Source: Auanema rhodensis (taxonomy: Eukaryota; Nematoda; Chromadorea; Rhabditida; Rhabditidae). Taken from it: a DNA stretch of 64,000 nucleotides. The translations under genes were made by a program, and so were the position numbers. Location of the stretch: NCBI GenBank assembly GCA_964057225.1, contig OZ059900.1:19607638-19671637 (forward strand), in the 5' to 3' direction. Shown here one piece after another: positions 40,342 through 53,314 of the stretch. The notes under the pieces are model-generated. The model made no database searches, had not been told where the DNA came from, and was given only the letters and a program-made list of their open reading frames with translations. Every line of letters starts with the position of its first letter. The stretch's first letter is position 1.

Positions 40342-43300
40342 CCTAGCTCAAAATTGTTCGTACAACGTCTAGTTCCACTTTCACGACAAAAAAACAGGGG
40401 TTAGAAAATTAAGGAAATTAGCATATTCTGAGGGCACGCCCCTTATGGCTAATATTGATTAAATCGATTTTTGTTCATATGAGTCGTCAAATGCAACGAA
40501 TTTCAGCGTGTTACATACTAAAATGAAGCATTTCACATGCTGAACACTAGAAAAATACAAAAACACAGTAATACCCATGAGAAATATTTTATTATGCTGG
40601 AAAACCAGTTTTTGGAAATTTCGCTGTAAACAAGGTTTTGACTTACGATTTCATGTGTTCAAACTCATGCAATGTCAATGAAACCTAGCTCAAAATTGTT
40701 CGTACAACGTCTAGTTCCACTTTCACGACAAAAAAACAGGGGTTAGAAAATTAAGGAAATTAGCATATTCTGAGGGCACGCCCCTTATGGCTAATATTGA
40801 TTAAATCGATTTTTGTTCATATGATTCGTCAAATGCAACGAATTTCAGCGTGTTACATACTAAAATGAACCATTTTACATGCTGAACACTAGAAAAATAC
40901 AAAAACACAGTAATACCCATGAGAAATATTTTATTATGCTGGAAAACCAGTTTTTGGAAATTTCGCTGTAAACAAGGTTTTGACTTACGATTTCATGTGT
41001 TCAAACTCATGCAATGTCAATGAAACCTAGCTCAAAATTGTTAATACAATGTCTAGTTCCACTTTCACGACAAAAAAACAGGGGTTAGAAAATTAAGGAA
41101 ATTAGCATATTCTGAGGGCACGCCCTTTATGGCTAATATTGATTAAATCGATTTTTGTTCATATGAGTCGTCAAATGCAACGAATTTCAGCGTGTTACAT
41201 ACTAAAATGAAGCATTTTACATGCTGAACACTAGAAAAATACAAAAACACAGTATTTCCCATGAGAAATATTTTATTATGCTGGAAAACCAGTTTTTGGA
41301 AATTTCGCTGTAAACAAGGTTTTGACTTACGATTTCATGTGTTCAAACTCATGCAATGTCAATGAAACCTAGCTCAAAATTGTTCGTACAACGTCTAGTT
41401 CCACTTTCACGACTAAAAAACAGGGGTTAGAAAATTAAGGAAATTAGCATATTCTGAGGGCACGCCCCTTATGGCTAATATTGATTAAATCGATTTTTGT
41501 TCATATGAGTCGTCAAATGCAACGAATTTCAGCGTGTTACATACTAAAATGAAGCATTTTACATGCTGAACACTAGAAAAATACAAAAACACAGTATTTC
41601 CCATGAGAAATATTTTATTATGCTGGAAAACCAGTTTTTGGAAATTTCGCTGTAAACAAGGTTTTGACTTACGATTTCATGTGTTCAAACTCATGCAATG
41701 TCAATGAAACCCAGCTCAAAATTGTTCGTACAACGTCTAGTTCCACTTTCACGACAAAAAAACAGGGGTTAGAAAATTAAGGAAATTAGCATATTCTGAG
41801 GGCACGCCCCTTATGGCTAATATTGATTAAATCGATTTTTGTTCATATGAGTCGTCAAATGCAACGAATTTCAGCGTGTTACATACTAAAATGAAGCATT
41901 TTACATGCTGAACACTAGAAAAATACAAAAACACAGTATTTCCCATGAGAAATATTTTATTATGCTGGAAAACCAGTTTTTGGAAATTTCGCTGTAAACA
42001 AGGTTTTTACTTACGATTTCATGTGTTCAAACTCATGCAATGTCAATGAAACCTAGCTCAAAATTGTTCCTACAACGTCTAGTTCCACTTTCACGACAAA
42101 AAAACAGGGGTTAGAAAATTAAGGAAATTAGCATATTCTGAGGGCACGCCCTTTATGGCTAATATTGATTAAATCGATTTTTGTTCATATGAGTCGTCAA
42201 ATGCAACGAATTTCAGCGTGTTACATACTAAAATGAAGCATTTTACATGCTGAACACTAGAAAAATACAAAAACACAGTATTTCTCATGAGAAATATTTT
42301 ATTATGCTGGAAAACCAGTTTTTGGAAATTTCGCTGTAAACAAGGTTTTGACTTACGATTTCATGTGTTCAAACTCATGCAATGTCAATGAAACCCAGCT
42401 CAAAATTGTTCGTACAACGTCTAGTTCCACTTTCACGACAAAAAAACAGGGGTTAGAAAATTAAGGAAATTAGCATATTCTGAGGGCACGCCCCTTATGG
42501 CTAATATTGATTAAATCGATTTTTGTTCATATGAGTCGTCAAATGCAACGAATTTCAGCGTGTTACATACTAAAATGAAGCATTTTACATGCTGAACACT
42601 AGAAAAATACAAAAACACAGTATTTCCCATGAGAAATATTTTATTATGCTGGAAAACCAGTTTTTGGAAATTTCGCTGTAAACAAGGTTTTGACTTACGA
42701 TTTCATTTGTTCAAACTCATGCAATGTCAATGAAACCTAGCTCAAAATTGTTCGTACAACGTCTAGTTCCACTTTCACGACAAAAAAACAGGGGTTAGAA
42801 AATTAAGGAAATTAGCATATTCTGAGGGCACGCCCCTTATGGCTAATATTGATTAAATCGATTTTTGTTCATATGAGTCGTCAAATGCAACGAATTTCAG
42901 CGTGTTACATACTAAAATGAAGCATTTCACATGCTGAACACTAGAAAAATACAAAAACACAGTAATACCCATGAGAAATATTTTATTATGCTGGAAAACC
43001 AGTTTTTGGAAATTTCGCTGTAAACAAGGTTTTGACTTACGATTTCATGTGTTCAAACTCATGCAATGTCAATGAAACCTAGCTCAAAATTGTTCGTACA
43101 ACGTCTAGTTCCACTTTCACGACAAAAAAACAGGGGTTAGAAAATTAAGGAAATTAGCATATTCTGAGGGCACGCCCCTTATGGCTAATATTGATTAAAT
43201 CGATTTTTGTTCATATGATTCGTCAAATGCAACGAATTTCAGCGTGTTACATACTAAAATGAACCATTTTACATGCTGAACACTAGAAAAATACAAAAAC

Positions 43301-44637
43301 ACAGTAATGCCCATGAGAAATATTTTATTATGCTGGAAAACCAGTTTTTGGAAATTTCGCTGTAAACAAGGTTTTGACTTACGATTTCATGTGTTCAAAC
43401 TCATGCAATGTCAATGAAACCTAGCTCAAAATTGTTAATACAATGTCTAGTTCCACTTTCACGACAAAAAAACAGGGGTTAGAAAATTAAGGAAATTAGC
43501 ATATTCTGAGGGCACGCCCTTTATGGCTAATATTGATTAAATCGATTTTTGTTCATATGAGTCGTCAAATGCAACGAATTTCAGCGTGTTACATACTAAA
43601 ATGAAGCATTTTACATGCTGAACACTAGAAAAATACAAAAACACAGTATTTCCCATGAGAAATATTTTATTATGCTGGAAAACCAGTTTTTGGAAATTTC
43701 GCTGTAAACAAGGTTTTGACTTACGATTTCATGTGTTCAAACTCATGCAATGTCAATGAAACCTAGCTCAAAATTGTTCGTACAACGTCTAGTTCCACTT
43801 TCACGACTAAAAAACAGGGGTTAGAAAATTAAGGAAATTAGCATATTCTGAGGGCACGCCCCTTATGGCTAATATTGATTAAATCGATTTTTGTTCATAT
43901 GAGTCGTCAAATGCAACGAATTTCAGCGTGTTACATACTAAAATGAAGCATTTTACATGCTGAACACTAGAAAAATACAAAAACACAGTATTTCCCATGA
44001 GAAATATTTTATTATGCTGGAAAACCAGTTTTTGGAAATTTCGCTGTAAACAAGGTTTTGACTTACGATTTCATGTGTTCAAACTCATGCAATGTCAATG
44101 AAACCCAGCTCAAAATTGTTCGTACAACGTCTAGTTCCACTTTCACGACAAAAAAACAGGGGTTAGAAAATTAAGGAAATTAGCATATTCTGAGGGCACG
44201 CCCCTTATGGCTAATATTGATTAAATCGATTTTTGTTCATATGAGTCGTCAAATGCAACGAATTTCAGCGTGTTACATACTAAAATGAAGCATTTTACAT
44301 GCTGAACACTAGAAAAATACAAAAACACAGTATTTCCCATGAGAAATATTTTATTATGCTGGAAAACCAGTTTTTGGAAATTTCGCTGTAAACAAGGTTT
44401 TGACTTACGATTTCATGTGTTCAAACTCATGCAATGTCAATGAAACCTAGCTCAAAATTGTTCCTACAACGTCTAGTTCCACTTTCACGACAAAAAAACA
44501 GGGGTTAGAAAATTAAGGAAATTAGCATATTCTGAGGGCACGCCCTTTATGGCTAATATTGATTAAATCGGTTTTTGTTCATATGAGTCGTCAAATGCAA
44601 CGAATTTCAGCGTGTTACATACTAAAATGAAGCATTT
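40342..44637 (+). repeat. Higher-order repeat: 7-monomer unit (2,394 bp), overlapping pair
   Basis: About 40342-42243 matches 42736-44637. Shared rare markers are atgattcg (about 40814/43208), gaaccatt (about 40868/43262), a ttaat monomer, a cgactaaa monomer, a cccagctc monomer and a ttcct monomer, in the same order. Three single-base differences were found: aataccc versus aatgccc, gtttttac versus gttttgac, and aatcgatt versus aatcggtt. It therefore looks older than the 22-mer duplication. Confidence 0.85.
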
Positions 44638-44790
44638 CACATGCTGAACACTAGAAAAATACAAAAACACAGTATTTCCCATGAGAAATATTTTATTATG
44701 CTGGAAAACCAGTTTTTGGAAATTTCGCTGTAAACAAGGTTTTGACTTACGATTTCATGTGTTCAAACTCATGCAATGTCAATGAAACCT

Positions 44791-47031
44791 AGCTCAAAAT
44801 TGTTCGTACAACGTCTAGTTCCACTTTCACGACAAAAAAACAGGGGTTAGAAAATTAAGGAAATTAGCATATTCTGAGGGCACGCCCCTTATGGCTAATA
44901 TTGATTAAATCGATTTTTGTTCATATGAGTCGTCAAATGCAACGAATTTCAGCGTGTTACATACTAAAATGAAGCATTTTACATGCTGAACACTAGAAAA
45001 ATACAAAAACACAGTATTTCCCATGAGAAATATTTTATTATGCTGGAAAACCAGTTTTTGGAAATTTCGCTGTAAACAAGGTTTTGACTTACGATTTCAT
45101 GTGTTCAAACTCATGCAATGTCAATGAAACCTATCTCAAAATTGTTCGTACAACGTCTAGTTCCACTTTCACGACTAAAAAACAGGGGTTAGAAAATTAA
45201 GGAAATTAGCATATTCTGAGGGCACGCCCCTTATGGCTAATATTGATTAAATCGATTTTTGTTCATATGAGTCGTCAAATGCAACGAATTTCAGCGTGTT
45301 ACATACTAAAATGAAGCATTTTACATGCTGAACACTAGAAAAATACAAAAACACAGTATTTCCCATGAGAAATATTTTATTATGCTGGAAAACCAGTTTT
45401 TGGAAATTTCGCTGTAAACAAGGTTTTGACTTACGATTTCATGTGTTCAAACTCATGCAATGTCAATGAAACCTAGCTCAAAATTGTTCGTACAACGTCT
45501 AGTTCCACTTTCACGACAAAAAAACAGGGGTTAGAAAATTAAGGAAATTAGCATATTCTGAGGGCACGCCCCTTATGGCTAATATTGATTAAATCGATTT
45601 TTGTTCATATGAGTCGTCAAATGCAACGAATTTCAGCGTGTTACATACTAAAATGAAGCATTTTACATGCTGAACACTAGAAAAATACAAAAACACAGTA
45701 TTTCCCATGAGAAATATTTTATTATGCTGGAAAACCAGTTTTTGGAAATTTCGCTGTAAACAAGGTTTTGACTTACGATTTCATGTGTTCAAACTCATGC
45801 AATGTCAATGAAACCCAGCTCAAAATTGTTCGTACAACGTCTAGTTCCACTTTCACGACAAAAAAACAGGGGTTAGAAAATTAAGGAAATTAGCATATTC
45901 TGAGGGCACGCCCCTTATGGCTAATATTGATTAAATCGATTTTTGTTCATATGAGTCGTCAAATGCAACGAATTTCAGCGTGTTACATACTAAAATGAAG
46001 CATTTTACATGCTGAACACTAGAAAAATACAAAAACACAGTATTTCCCATGAGAAATATTTTATTATGCTGGAAAACCAGTTTTTGGAAATTTCGCTGTA
46101 AACAAGGTTTTGACTTACGATTTCATGTGTTCAAACTCATGCAATGTCAATGAAACCTATCTCAAAATTGTTCGTACAACGTCTAGTTCCACTTTCACGA
46201 CTAAAAAACAGGGGTTAGAAAATTAAGGAAATTAGCATATTCTGAGGGCACGCCCCTTATGGCTAATATTGATTAAATCGATTTTTGTTCATATGAGTCG
46301 TCAAATGCAACGAATTTCAGCGTGTTACATACTAAAATGAAGCATTTTACATGCTGAACACTAGAAAAATACAAAAACACAGTATTTCCCATGAGAAATA
46401 TTTTATTATGCTGGAAAACCAGTTTTTGGAAATTTCGCTGTAAACAAGGTTTTGACTTACGATTTCATGTGTTCAAACTCATGCAATGTCAATGAAACCT
46501 AGCTCAAAATTGTTCGTACAACGTCTAGTTCCACTTTCACGACAAAAAAACAGGGGTTAGAAAATTAAGGAAATTAGCATATTCTGAGGGCACGCCCCTT
46601 ATGGCTAATATTGATTAAATCGATTTTTGTTCATATGAGTCGTCAAATGCAACGAATTTCAGCGTGTTACATACTAAAATGAAGCATTTTACATGCTGAA
46701 CACTAGAAAAATACAAAAACACAGTATTTCCCATGAGAAATATTTTATTATGCTGGAAAACCAGTTTTTGGAAATTTCGCTGTAAACAAGGTTTTGACTT
46801 ACGATTTCATGTGTTCAAACTCATGCAATGTCAATGAAACCCAGCTCAAAATTGTTCGTACAACGTCTAGTTCCACTTTCACGACAAAAAAACAGGGGTT
46901 AGAAAATTAAGGAAATTAGCATATTCTGAGGGCACGCCCCTTATGGCTAATATTGATTAAATCGATTTTTGTTCATATGAGTCGTCAAATGCAACGAATT
47001 TCAGCGTGTTACATACTAAAATGAAGCATTT
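44791..47031 (+). repeat. Higher-order repeat: 3-monomer unit (1,026 bp), overlapping pair
   Basis: About 44791-46005 matches 45817-47031. The order is cctatctc with cgactaaa, then a plain monomer, then cccagctc. The cctatctc variant occurs only in this pair (near 45133 and 46159). Confidence 0.82.
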
Positions 47032-47046
47032 CACATGCTGAACACT

Positions 47047-50000
47047 AGAAAAATACAAAAACACAGTATTTCCCATGAGAAATATTTTATTATGCTGGAA
47101 AACCAGTTTTTGGAAATTTCGCTGTAAACAAGGTTTTGACTTACGATTTCATGTGTTCAAACTCATGCAATGTCAATGAAACCTAGCTCAAAATTGTTCG
47201 TACAACGTCTAGTTCCACTTTCACGACAAAAAAACAGGGGTTAGAAAATTAAGGAAATTAGCATATTCTGAGGGCACGCCCCTTATGGCTAATATTGATT
47301 AAATCGATTTTTGTTCATATGAGTCGTCAAATGCAACGAATTTCAGCGTGTTACATACTAAAATGAAGCATTTTACATGCTGAACACTAGAAAAATACAA
47401 AAACACAGTATTTCCCATGAGAAATATTTTATTATGCTGGAAAACCAGTTTTTGGAAATTTCGCTGTAAACAAGGTTTTGACTTACGATTTCATGTGTTC
47501 AAACTCATGCAATGTCAATGAAACCCAGCTCAAAATTGTTCGTACAACGTCTAGTTCCACTTTCACGACAAAAAAACAGGGGTTAGAAAATTAAGGAAAT
47601 TAGCATATTCTGAGGGCACGCCCCTTATGGCTAATATTGATTAAATCGATTTTTGTTCATATGAGTCGTCAAATGCAACGAATTTCAGCGTGTTACATAC
47701 TAAAATGAAGCATTTTACATGCTGAACACTAGAAAAATACAAAAACACAGTATTTCCCATGAGAAATATTTTATTATGCTGGAAAACCAGTTTTTGGAAA
47801 TTTCGCTGTAAACAAGGTTTTGACTTACGATTTCATGTGTTCAAACTCATGCAATGTCAATGAAACCTAGCTCAAAATTGTTCGTACAACGTCTAGTTCC
47901 ACTTTCACGACAAAAAAACAGGGGTTAGAAAATTAAGGAAATTAGCATATTCTGAGGGCACGCCCCTTATGGCTAATATTGATTAAATCGATTTTTGTTC
48001 ATATGAGTCGTCAAATGCAACGAATTTCAGCGTGTTACATACTAAAATGAAGCATTTTACATGCTGAACACTAGAAAAATACAAAAACACAGTATTTCCC
48101 ATGAGAAATATTTTATTATGCTGGAAAACCAGTTTTTGGAAATTTCGCTGTAAACAAGGTTTTGACTTACGATTTCATGTGTTCAAACTCATGCAATGTC
48201 AATGAAACCTAGCTCAAAATTGTTCGTACAACGTCTAGTTCCACTTTCACGACAAAAAAACAGGGGTTAGAAAATTAAGGAAATTAGCATATTCTGAGGG
48301 CACGCCCCTTATGGCTAATATTGATTAAATCGATTTTTGTTCATATGAGTCGTCAAATGCAACGAATTTCAGCGTGTTACATACTAAAATGAAGCATTTT
48401 ACATGCTGAACACTAGAAAAATACAAAAACACAGTATTTCCCATGAGAAATATTTTATTATGCTGGAAAACCAGTTTTTGGAAATTTCGCTGTAAACAAG
48501 GTTTTGACTTACGATTTCATGTGTTCAAACTCATGCAATGTCAATGAAACCTAGCTCAAAATTGTTCGTACAACGTCTAGTTCCACTTTCACGACTAAAA
48601 AACAGGGGTTAGAAAATTAAGGAAATTAGCATATTCTGAGGGCACGCCCCTTATGGCTAATATTGATTAAATCGATTTTTGTTCATATGAGTCGTCAAAT
48701 GCAACGAATTTCAGCGTGTTACATACTAAAATGAAGCATTTTACATGCTGAACACTAGAAAAATACAAAAACACAGTATTTCCCATGAGAAATATTTTAT
48801 TATGCTGGAAAACCAGTTTTTGGAAATTTCGCTGTAAACAAGGTTTTGACTTACGATTTCATGTGTTCAAACTCATGCAATGTCAATGAAACCCAGCTCA
48901 AAATTGTTCGTACAACGTCTAGTTCCACTTTAACGACAAAAAAACAGGGGTTAGAAAATTAAGGAAATTAGCATATTCTGAGGGCACGCCCCTTATGGCT
49001 AATATTGATTAAATCGATTTTTGTTCATATGAGTCGTCAAATGCAACGAATTTCAGCGTGTTACATACTAAAATGAAGCATTTTACATGCTGAACACTAG
49101 AAAAATACAAAAACACAGTATTTCCCATGAGAAATATTTTATTATGCTGGAAAACCAGTTTTTGGAAATTTCGCTGTAAACAAGGTTTTGACTTACGATT
49201 TCATGTGTTCAAACTCATGCAATGTCAATGAAACCTAGCTCAAAATTGTTCGTACAACGTCTAGTTCCACTTTCACGACAAAAAAACAGGGGTTAGAAAA
49301 TTAAGGAAATTAGCATATTCTGAGGGCACGCCCCTTATGGCTAATATTGATTAAATCGATTTTTGTTCATATGAGTCGTCAAATGCAACGAATTTCAGCG
49401 TGTTACATACTAAAATGAAGCATTTTACATGCTGAACACTAGAAAAATACAAAAACACAGTATTTCCCATGAGAAATATTTTATTATGCTGGAAAACCAG
49501 TTTTTGGAAATTTCGCTGTAAACAAGGTTTTGACTTACGATTTCATGTGTTCAAACTCATGCAATGTCAATGAAACCCAGCTCAAAATTGTTCGTACAAC
49601 GTCTAGTTCCACTTTCACGACAAAAAAACAGGGGTTAGAAAATTAAGGAAATTAGCATATTCTGAGGGCACGCCCCTTATGGCTAATATTGATTAAATCG
49701 ATTTTTGTTCATATGAGTCGTCAAATGCAACGAATTTCAGCGTGTTACATACTAAAATGAAGCATTTTACATGCTGAACACTAGAAAAATACAAAAACAC
49801 AGTATTTCCCATGAGAAATATTTTATTATGCTGGAAAACCAGTTTTTGGAAATTTCGCTGTAAACAAGGTTTTGACTTACGATTTCATGTGTTCAAACTC
49901 ATGCAATGTCAATGAAACCTAGCTCAAAATTGTTCGTACAACGTCTAGTTCCACTTTCACGACAAAAAAACAGGGGTTAGAAAATTAAGGAAATTAGCAT

Positions 50001-50378
50001 ATTCTGAGGGCACGCCCCTTATGGCTAATATTGATTAAATCGATTTTTGTTCATATGAGTCGTCAAATGCAACGAATTTCAGCGTGTTACATACTAAAAT
50101 GAAGCATTTTACATGCTGAACACTAGAAAAATACAAAAACACAGTATTTCCCATGAGAAATATTTTATTATGCTGGAAAACCAGTTTTTGGAAATTTCGC
50201 TGTAAACAAGGTTTTGACTTACGATTTCATGTGTTCAAACTCATGCAATGTCAATGAAACCCAGCTCAAAATTGTTCGTACAACGTCTAGTTCCACTTTC
50301 ACGACAAAAAAACAGGGGTTAGAAAATTAAGGAAATTAGCATATTCTGAGGGCACGCCCCTTATGGCTAATATTGATT
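47047..50378 (+). repeat. Alternating cctagctc / cccagctc monomers
   Basis: Ten monomers of low diversity lead up to orientation switch 3. The cccagctc form starts at 47389, 48757, 49441 and 50125, with the cctagctc form between. One cgactaaa copy begins at 48415, and a private ttaacgac occurs near 48932. The last 684-bp pairs are nearly identical, which suggests local homogenisation. Confidence 0.75.
50377..50378. other. Orientation switch 3 (forward to reverse)
   Basis: The forward monomer stops in aatattgatt (phase 254) and the reverse strand starts in ttttgtattttt (phase 14). TT at 50377-50378 is common to both, a 2-bp microhomology. The join is clean and marks the end of the 48.7-kb forward block. 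Confidence 0.93.
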
Positions 50379-51783
50379 TTGTATTTTTCTAGTGTTCAGC
50401 ATGTAAAATGCTTCATTTTAGTATGTAACACGCTGAAATTCGTTGCATTTGACGACTCATATGAACAAAAATCGATTTAATCAATATTAGCCATAAGGGG
50501 CGTACCCTCAGAATATGCTAATTTCCTTAATTTTCTAACCCCTGTTTTTTTGTCGTGAAAGTGGGACTAGACGTTGTACGAACAATTTTGAGCTAGGTTT
50601 CATTGACATTGCATGAGTTTGAACACATGAAATCGTAAGTCAAAACCTTGTTTACAGCGAAATTTCCAAAAACTGGTTTTCCAGCATAATAAAATATTTC
50701 TCATGGGAAATACTGTGTTTTTGTATTTTTCTAGTGTTCAGCATGTAAAATGCTTCATTTTAGTATGTAACACGCTGAAATTCGTTGCATTTGACGACTC
50801 ATATGAACAAAAATCGATTTAATCAATATTAGCCATAAGGGGCGTGCCCTCAGAATATGCTAATTTCCTTAATTTTCTAACCCCTGTTTTTTTGTCGTGA
50901 AAGTGGAACTAGACGTTGTACGAACAATTTTGAGCTAGGTTTCATTGACATTGCATGAGTTTGAACACATGAAATCGTAAGTCAAAACCTTGTTTACAGC
51001 GAAATTTCCAAAAACTGGTTTTCCAGCATAATAAAATATTTCTCATGGGAAATACTGTGTTTTTGTATTTTTCTAGTGTTCAGCATGTAAAATGCTTCAT
51101 TTTAGTATGTAACACGCTGAAATTCGTTGCATTTGACGACTCATATGAACAAAAATCGATTTAATCAATATTAGCCATAAGGGGCGTGCCCTCAGAATAT
51201 GCTAATTTCCTTAATTTTCTAACCCCTGTTTTTTGGCCGTGAAAGTGGGACTAGACGTTGTACAAACACTTTTGAGCTAGGTTTTATTGACATTGCATGA
51301 GTTTGAACACATGAAATCGTAAGTCAAAACCTTGTTTACAGCGAAATTTCCAAAAACTGGTTTTCCAGCATAATAAAATATTTCTCATGGGAAATACTGT
51401 GTTTTTGTATTTTTCTAGTGTTCAGCATGTAAAATGCTTCATTTTAGTATGTAACACGCTGAAATTCGTTGCATTTGACGACTCATATGAACAAAAATCG
51501 ATTTAATCAATATTAGCCATAAGGGGCGTGCCCTCAGAATATGCTAATTTCCTTAATTTTCTAACCCCTGTTTTTTTGTCGTGAAAGTGGGACTAGACGT
51601 TGTACGAACAATTTTGAGCTAGGTTTCATTGACATTGCATGAGTTTGAACACATGAAATCGTAAGTCAAAACCTTGTTTACAGCGAAATTTCCAAAAACT
51701 GGTTTTCCAGCATAATAAAATATTTCTCATGGGAAATACTGTGTTTTTGTATTTTTTTAGTGTTCAGCATGTAAAATGCTTCA

Positions 51784-53314
51784 TTTTAGTATGTAACACG
51801 CTGAAATTCGTTGCATTTGACGACTCATATGAACAAAAATCGATTTAATCAATATTAGCCATAAGGGGCGTGCCCTCAGAATATGCTAATTCCCTTAATT
51901 TTCTAACCCCTGTTTTTTTGTCGTGAAAGTGGAACTAGACGTTGTACAAACAATTTTGAGCTAGGTTTCATTGACATTGCATGAGTTTGAACACATGAAA
52001 TCGTAAGTCAAAACCTTGTTTACAGCGAAATTTCCAAAAACTGGTTTTCCAGCATAATAAAATATTTCTCATGGGAAATACTGTGTTTTTGTATTTTTCT
52101 AGTGTTCAGCATGTAAAATGCTTCATTTTAGTATGTAACACGCTGAAATTCGTTGCATTTGACGACTCATATTAACAAAAATCGATTTAATCAATATTAG
52201 CCATAAGGGGCGTGCCCTCAGAATATGCTAATTTCCTTAATTTTCTAACCCCTGTTTTTTTGTCGTGAAAGTGGAACTAGACGTTGTACGAACAATTTTG
52301 AGCTAGGTTTCATTGACATTGCATGAGTTTGAACACATGAAATCGTAAGTCAAAACCTTGTTTACAGCGAAATTTCCAAAAACTGGTTTTCCAGCATAAT
52401 AAAATATTTCTCATGGGAAATACTGTGTTTTTGTATTTTTCTAGTGTTCAGCATGTAAAATACTTCATTTTAGTATGTAACACGCTGAAATTCGTTGCAT
52501 TTGACGACTCATATGAACAAAAATCGATTTAATCAATATTAGCCATAAGGGGCGTGCCCTCAGAATATGCTAATTCCCTTAATTTTCTAACCCCTGTTTT
52601 TTTGTCGTGAAAGTGGAACTAGACGTTGTACAAACAATTTTGAGCTAGGTTTCATTGACATTGCATGAGTTTGAACACATGAAATCGTAAGTCAAAACCT
52701 TGTTTACAGCGAAATTTCCAAAAACTGGTTTTCCAGCATAATAAAATATTTCTCATGGGAAATACTGTGTTTTTGTATTTTTCTAGTGTTCAGCATGTAA
52801 AATGCTTCATTTTAGTATGTAACACGCTGAAATTCGTTGCATTTGACGACTCATATTAACAAAAATCGATTTAATCAATATTAGCCATAAGGGGCGTGCC
52901 CTCAGAATATGCTAATTTCCTTAATTTTCTAACCCCTGTTTTTTTGTCGTGAAAGTGGAACTAGACGTTGTACGAACAATTTTGAGCTAGGTTTCATTGA
53001 CATTGCATGAGTTTGAACACATGAAATCGTAAGTCAAAACCTTGTTTACAGCGAAATTTCCAAAAACTGGTTTTCCAGCATAATAAAATATTTCTCATGG
53101 GAAATACTGTGTTTTTGTATTTTTCTAGTGTTCAGCATGTAAAATACTTCATTTTAGTATGTAACACGCTGAAATTCGTTGCATTTGACGACTCATATGA
53201 ACAAAAATCGATTTAATCAATATTAGCCATAAGGGGCGTGCCCTCAGAATATGCTAATTCCCTTAATTTTCTAACCCCTGTTTTTTTGTCGTGAAAGTGG
53301 AACTAGACGTTGTA
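51784..53314 (-). repeat. Nested duplicated dimer (684 bp)
   Basis: Within the first 9-mer copy, tcatattaac (52167/52851), aaaatacttc (52457/53141), and the attccc/aatttcc alternation repeat at an offset of 684 bp. The match ends where gtacaaac (about 52627) faces gtacgaac. The second 9-mer copy does not show the tcatattaac marker, so the dimer expansion affects one side only. Confidence 0.8.

Larger units (their letters stand above)
1677..50378 (+). repeat. 342-bp satellite array, main forward block
   Basis: This is 48.7 kb of pure head-to-tail monomers: a partial copy (phase 144-342) at 1677-1875, 141 complete copies from 1876 to 50124, and a final partial copy (phase 1-254) at 50125-50378. 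All copies are 342 bp except nine of 345 bp. Diagnostic variants are zoned. The ttaat/acaatg form runs from about 8.7 to 43.5 kb, the ttcct form from about 9.4 to 44.5 kb, the cgactaaa form from about 11.8 to 48.6 kb, and the cccagctc form from about 38.9 kb to the end. Nested higher-order repeats are listed separately. No interruption by a mobile element or gene was seen. Confidence 0.98.
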
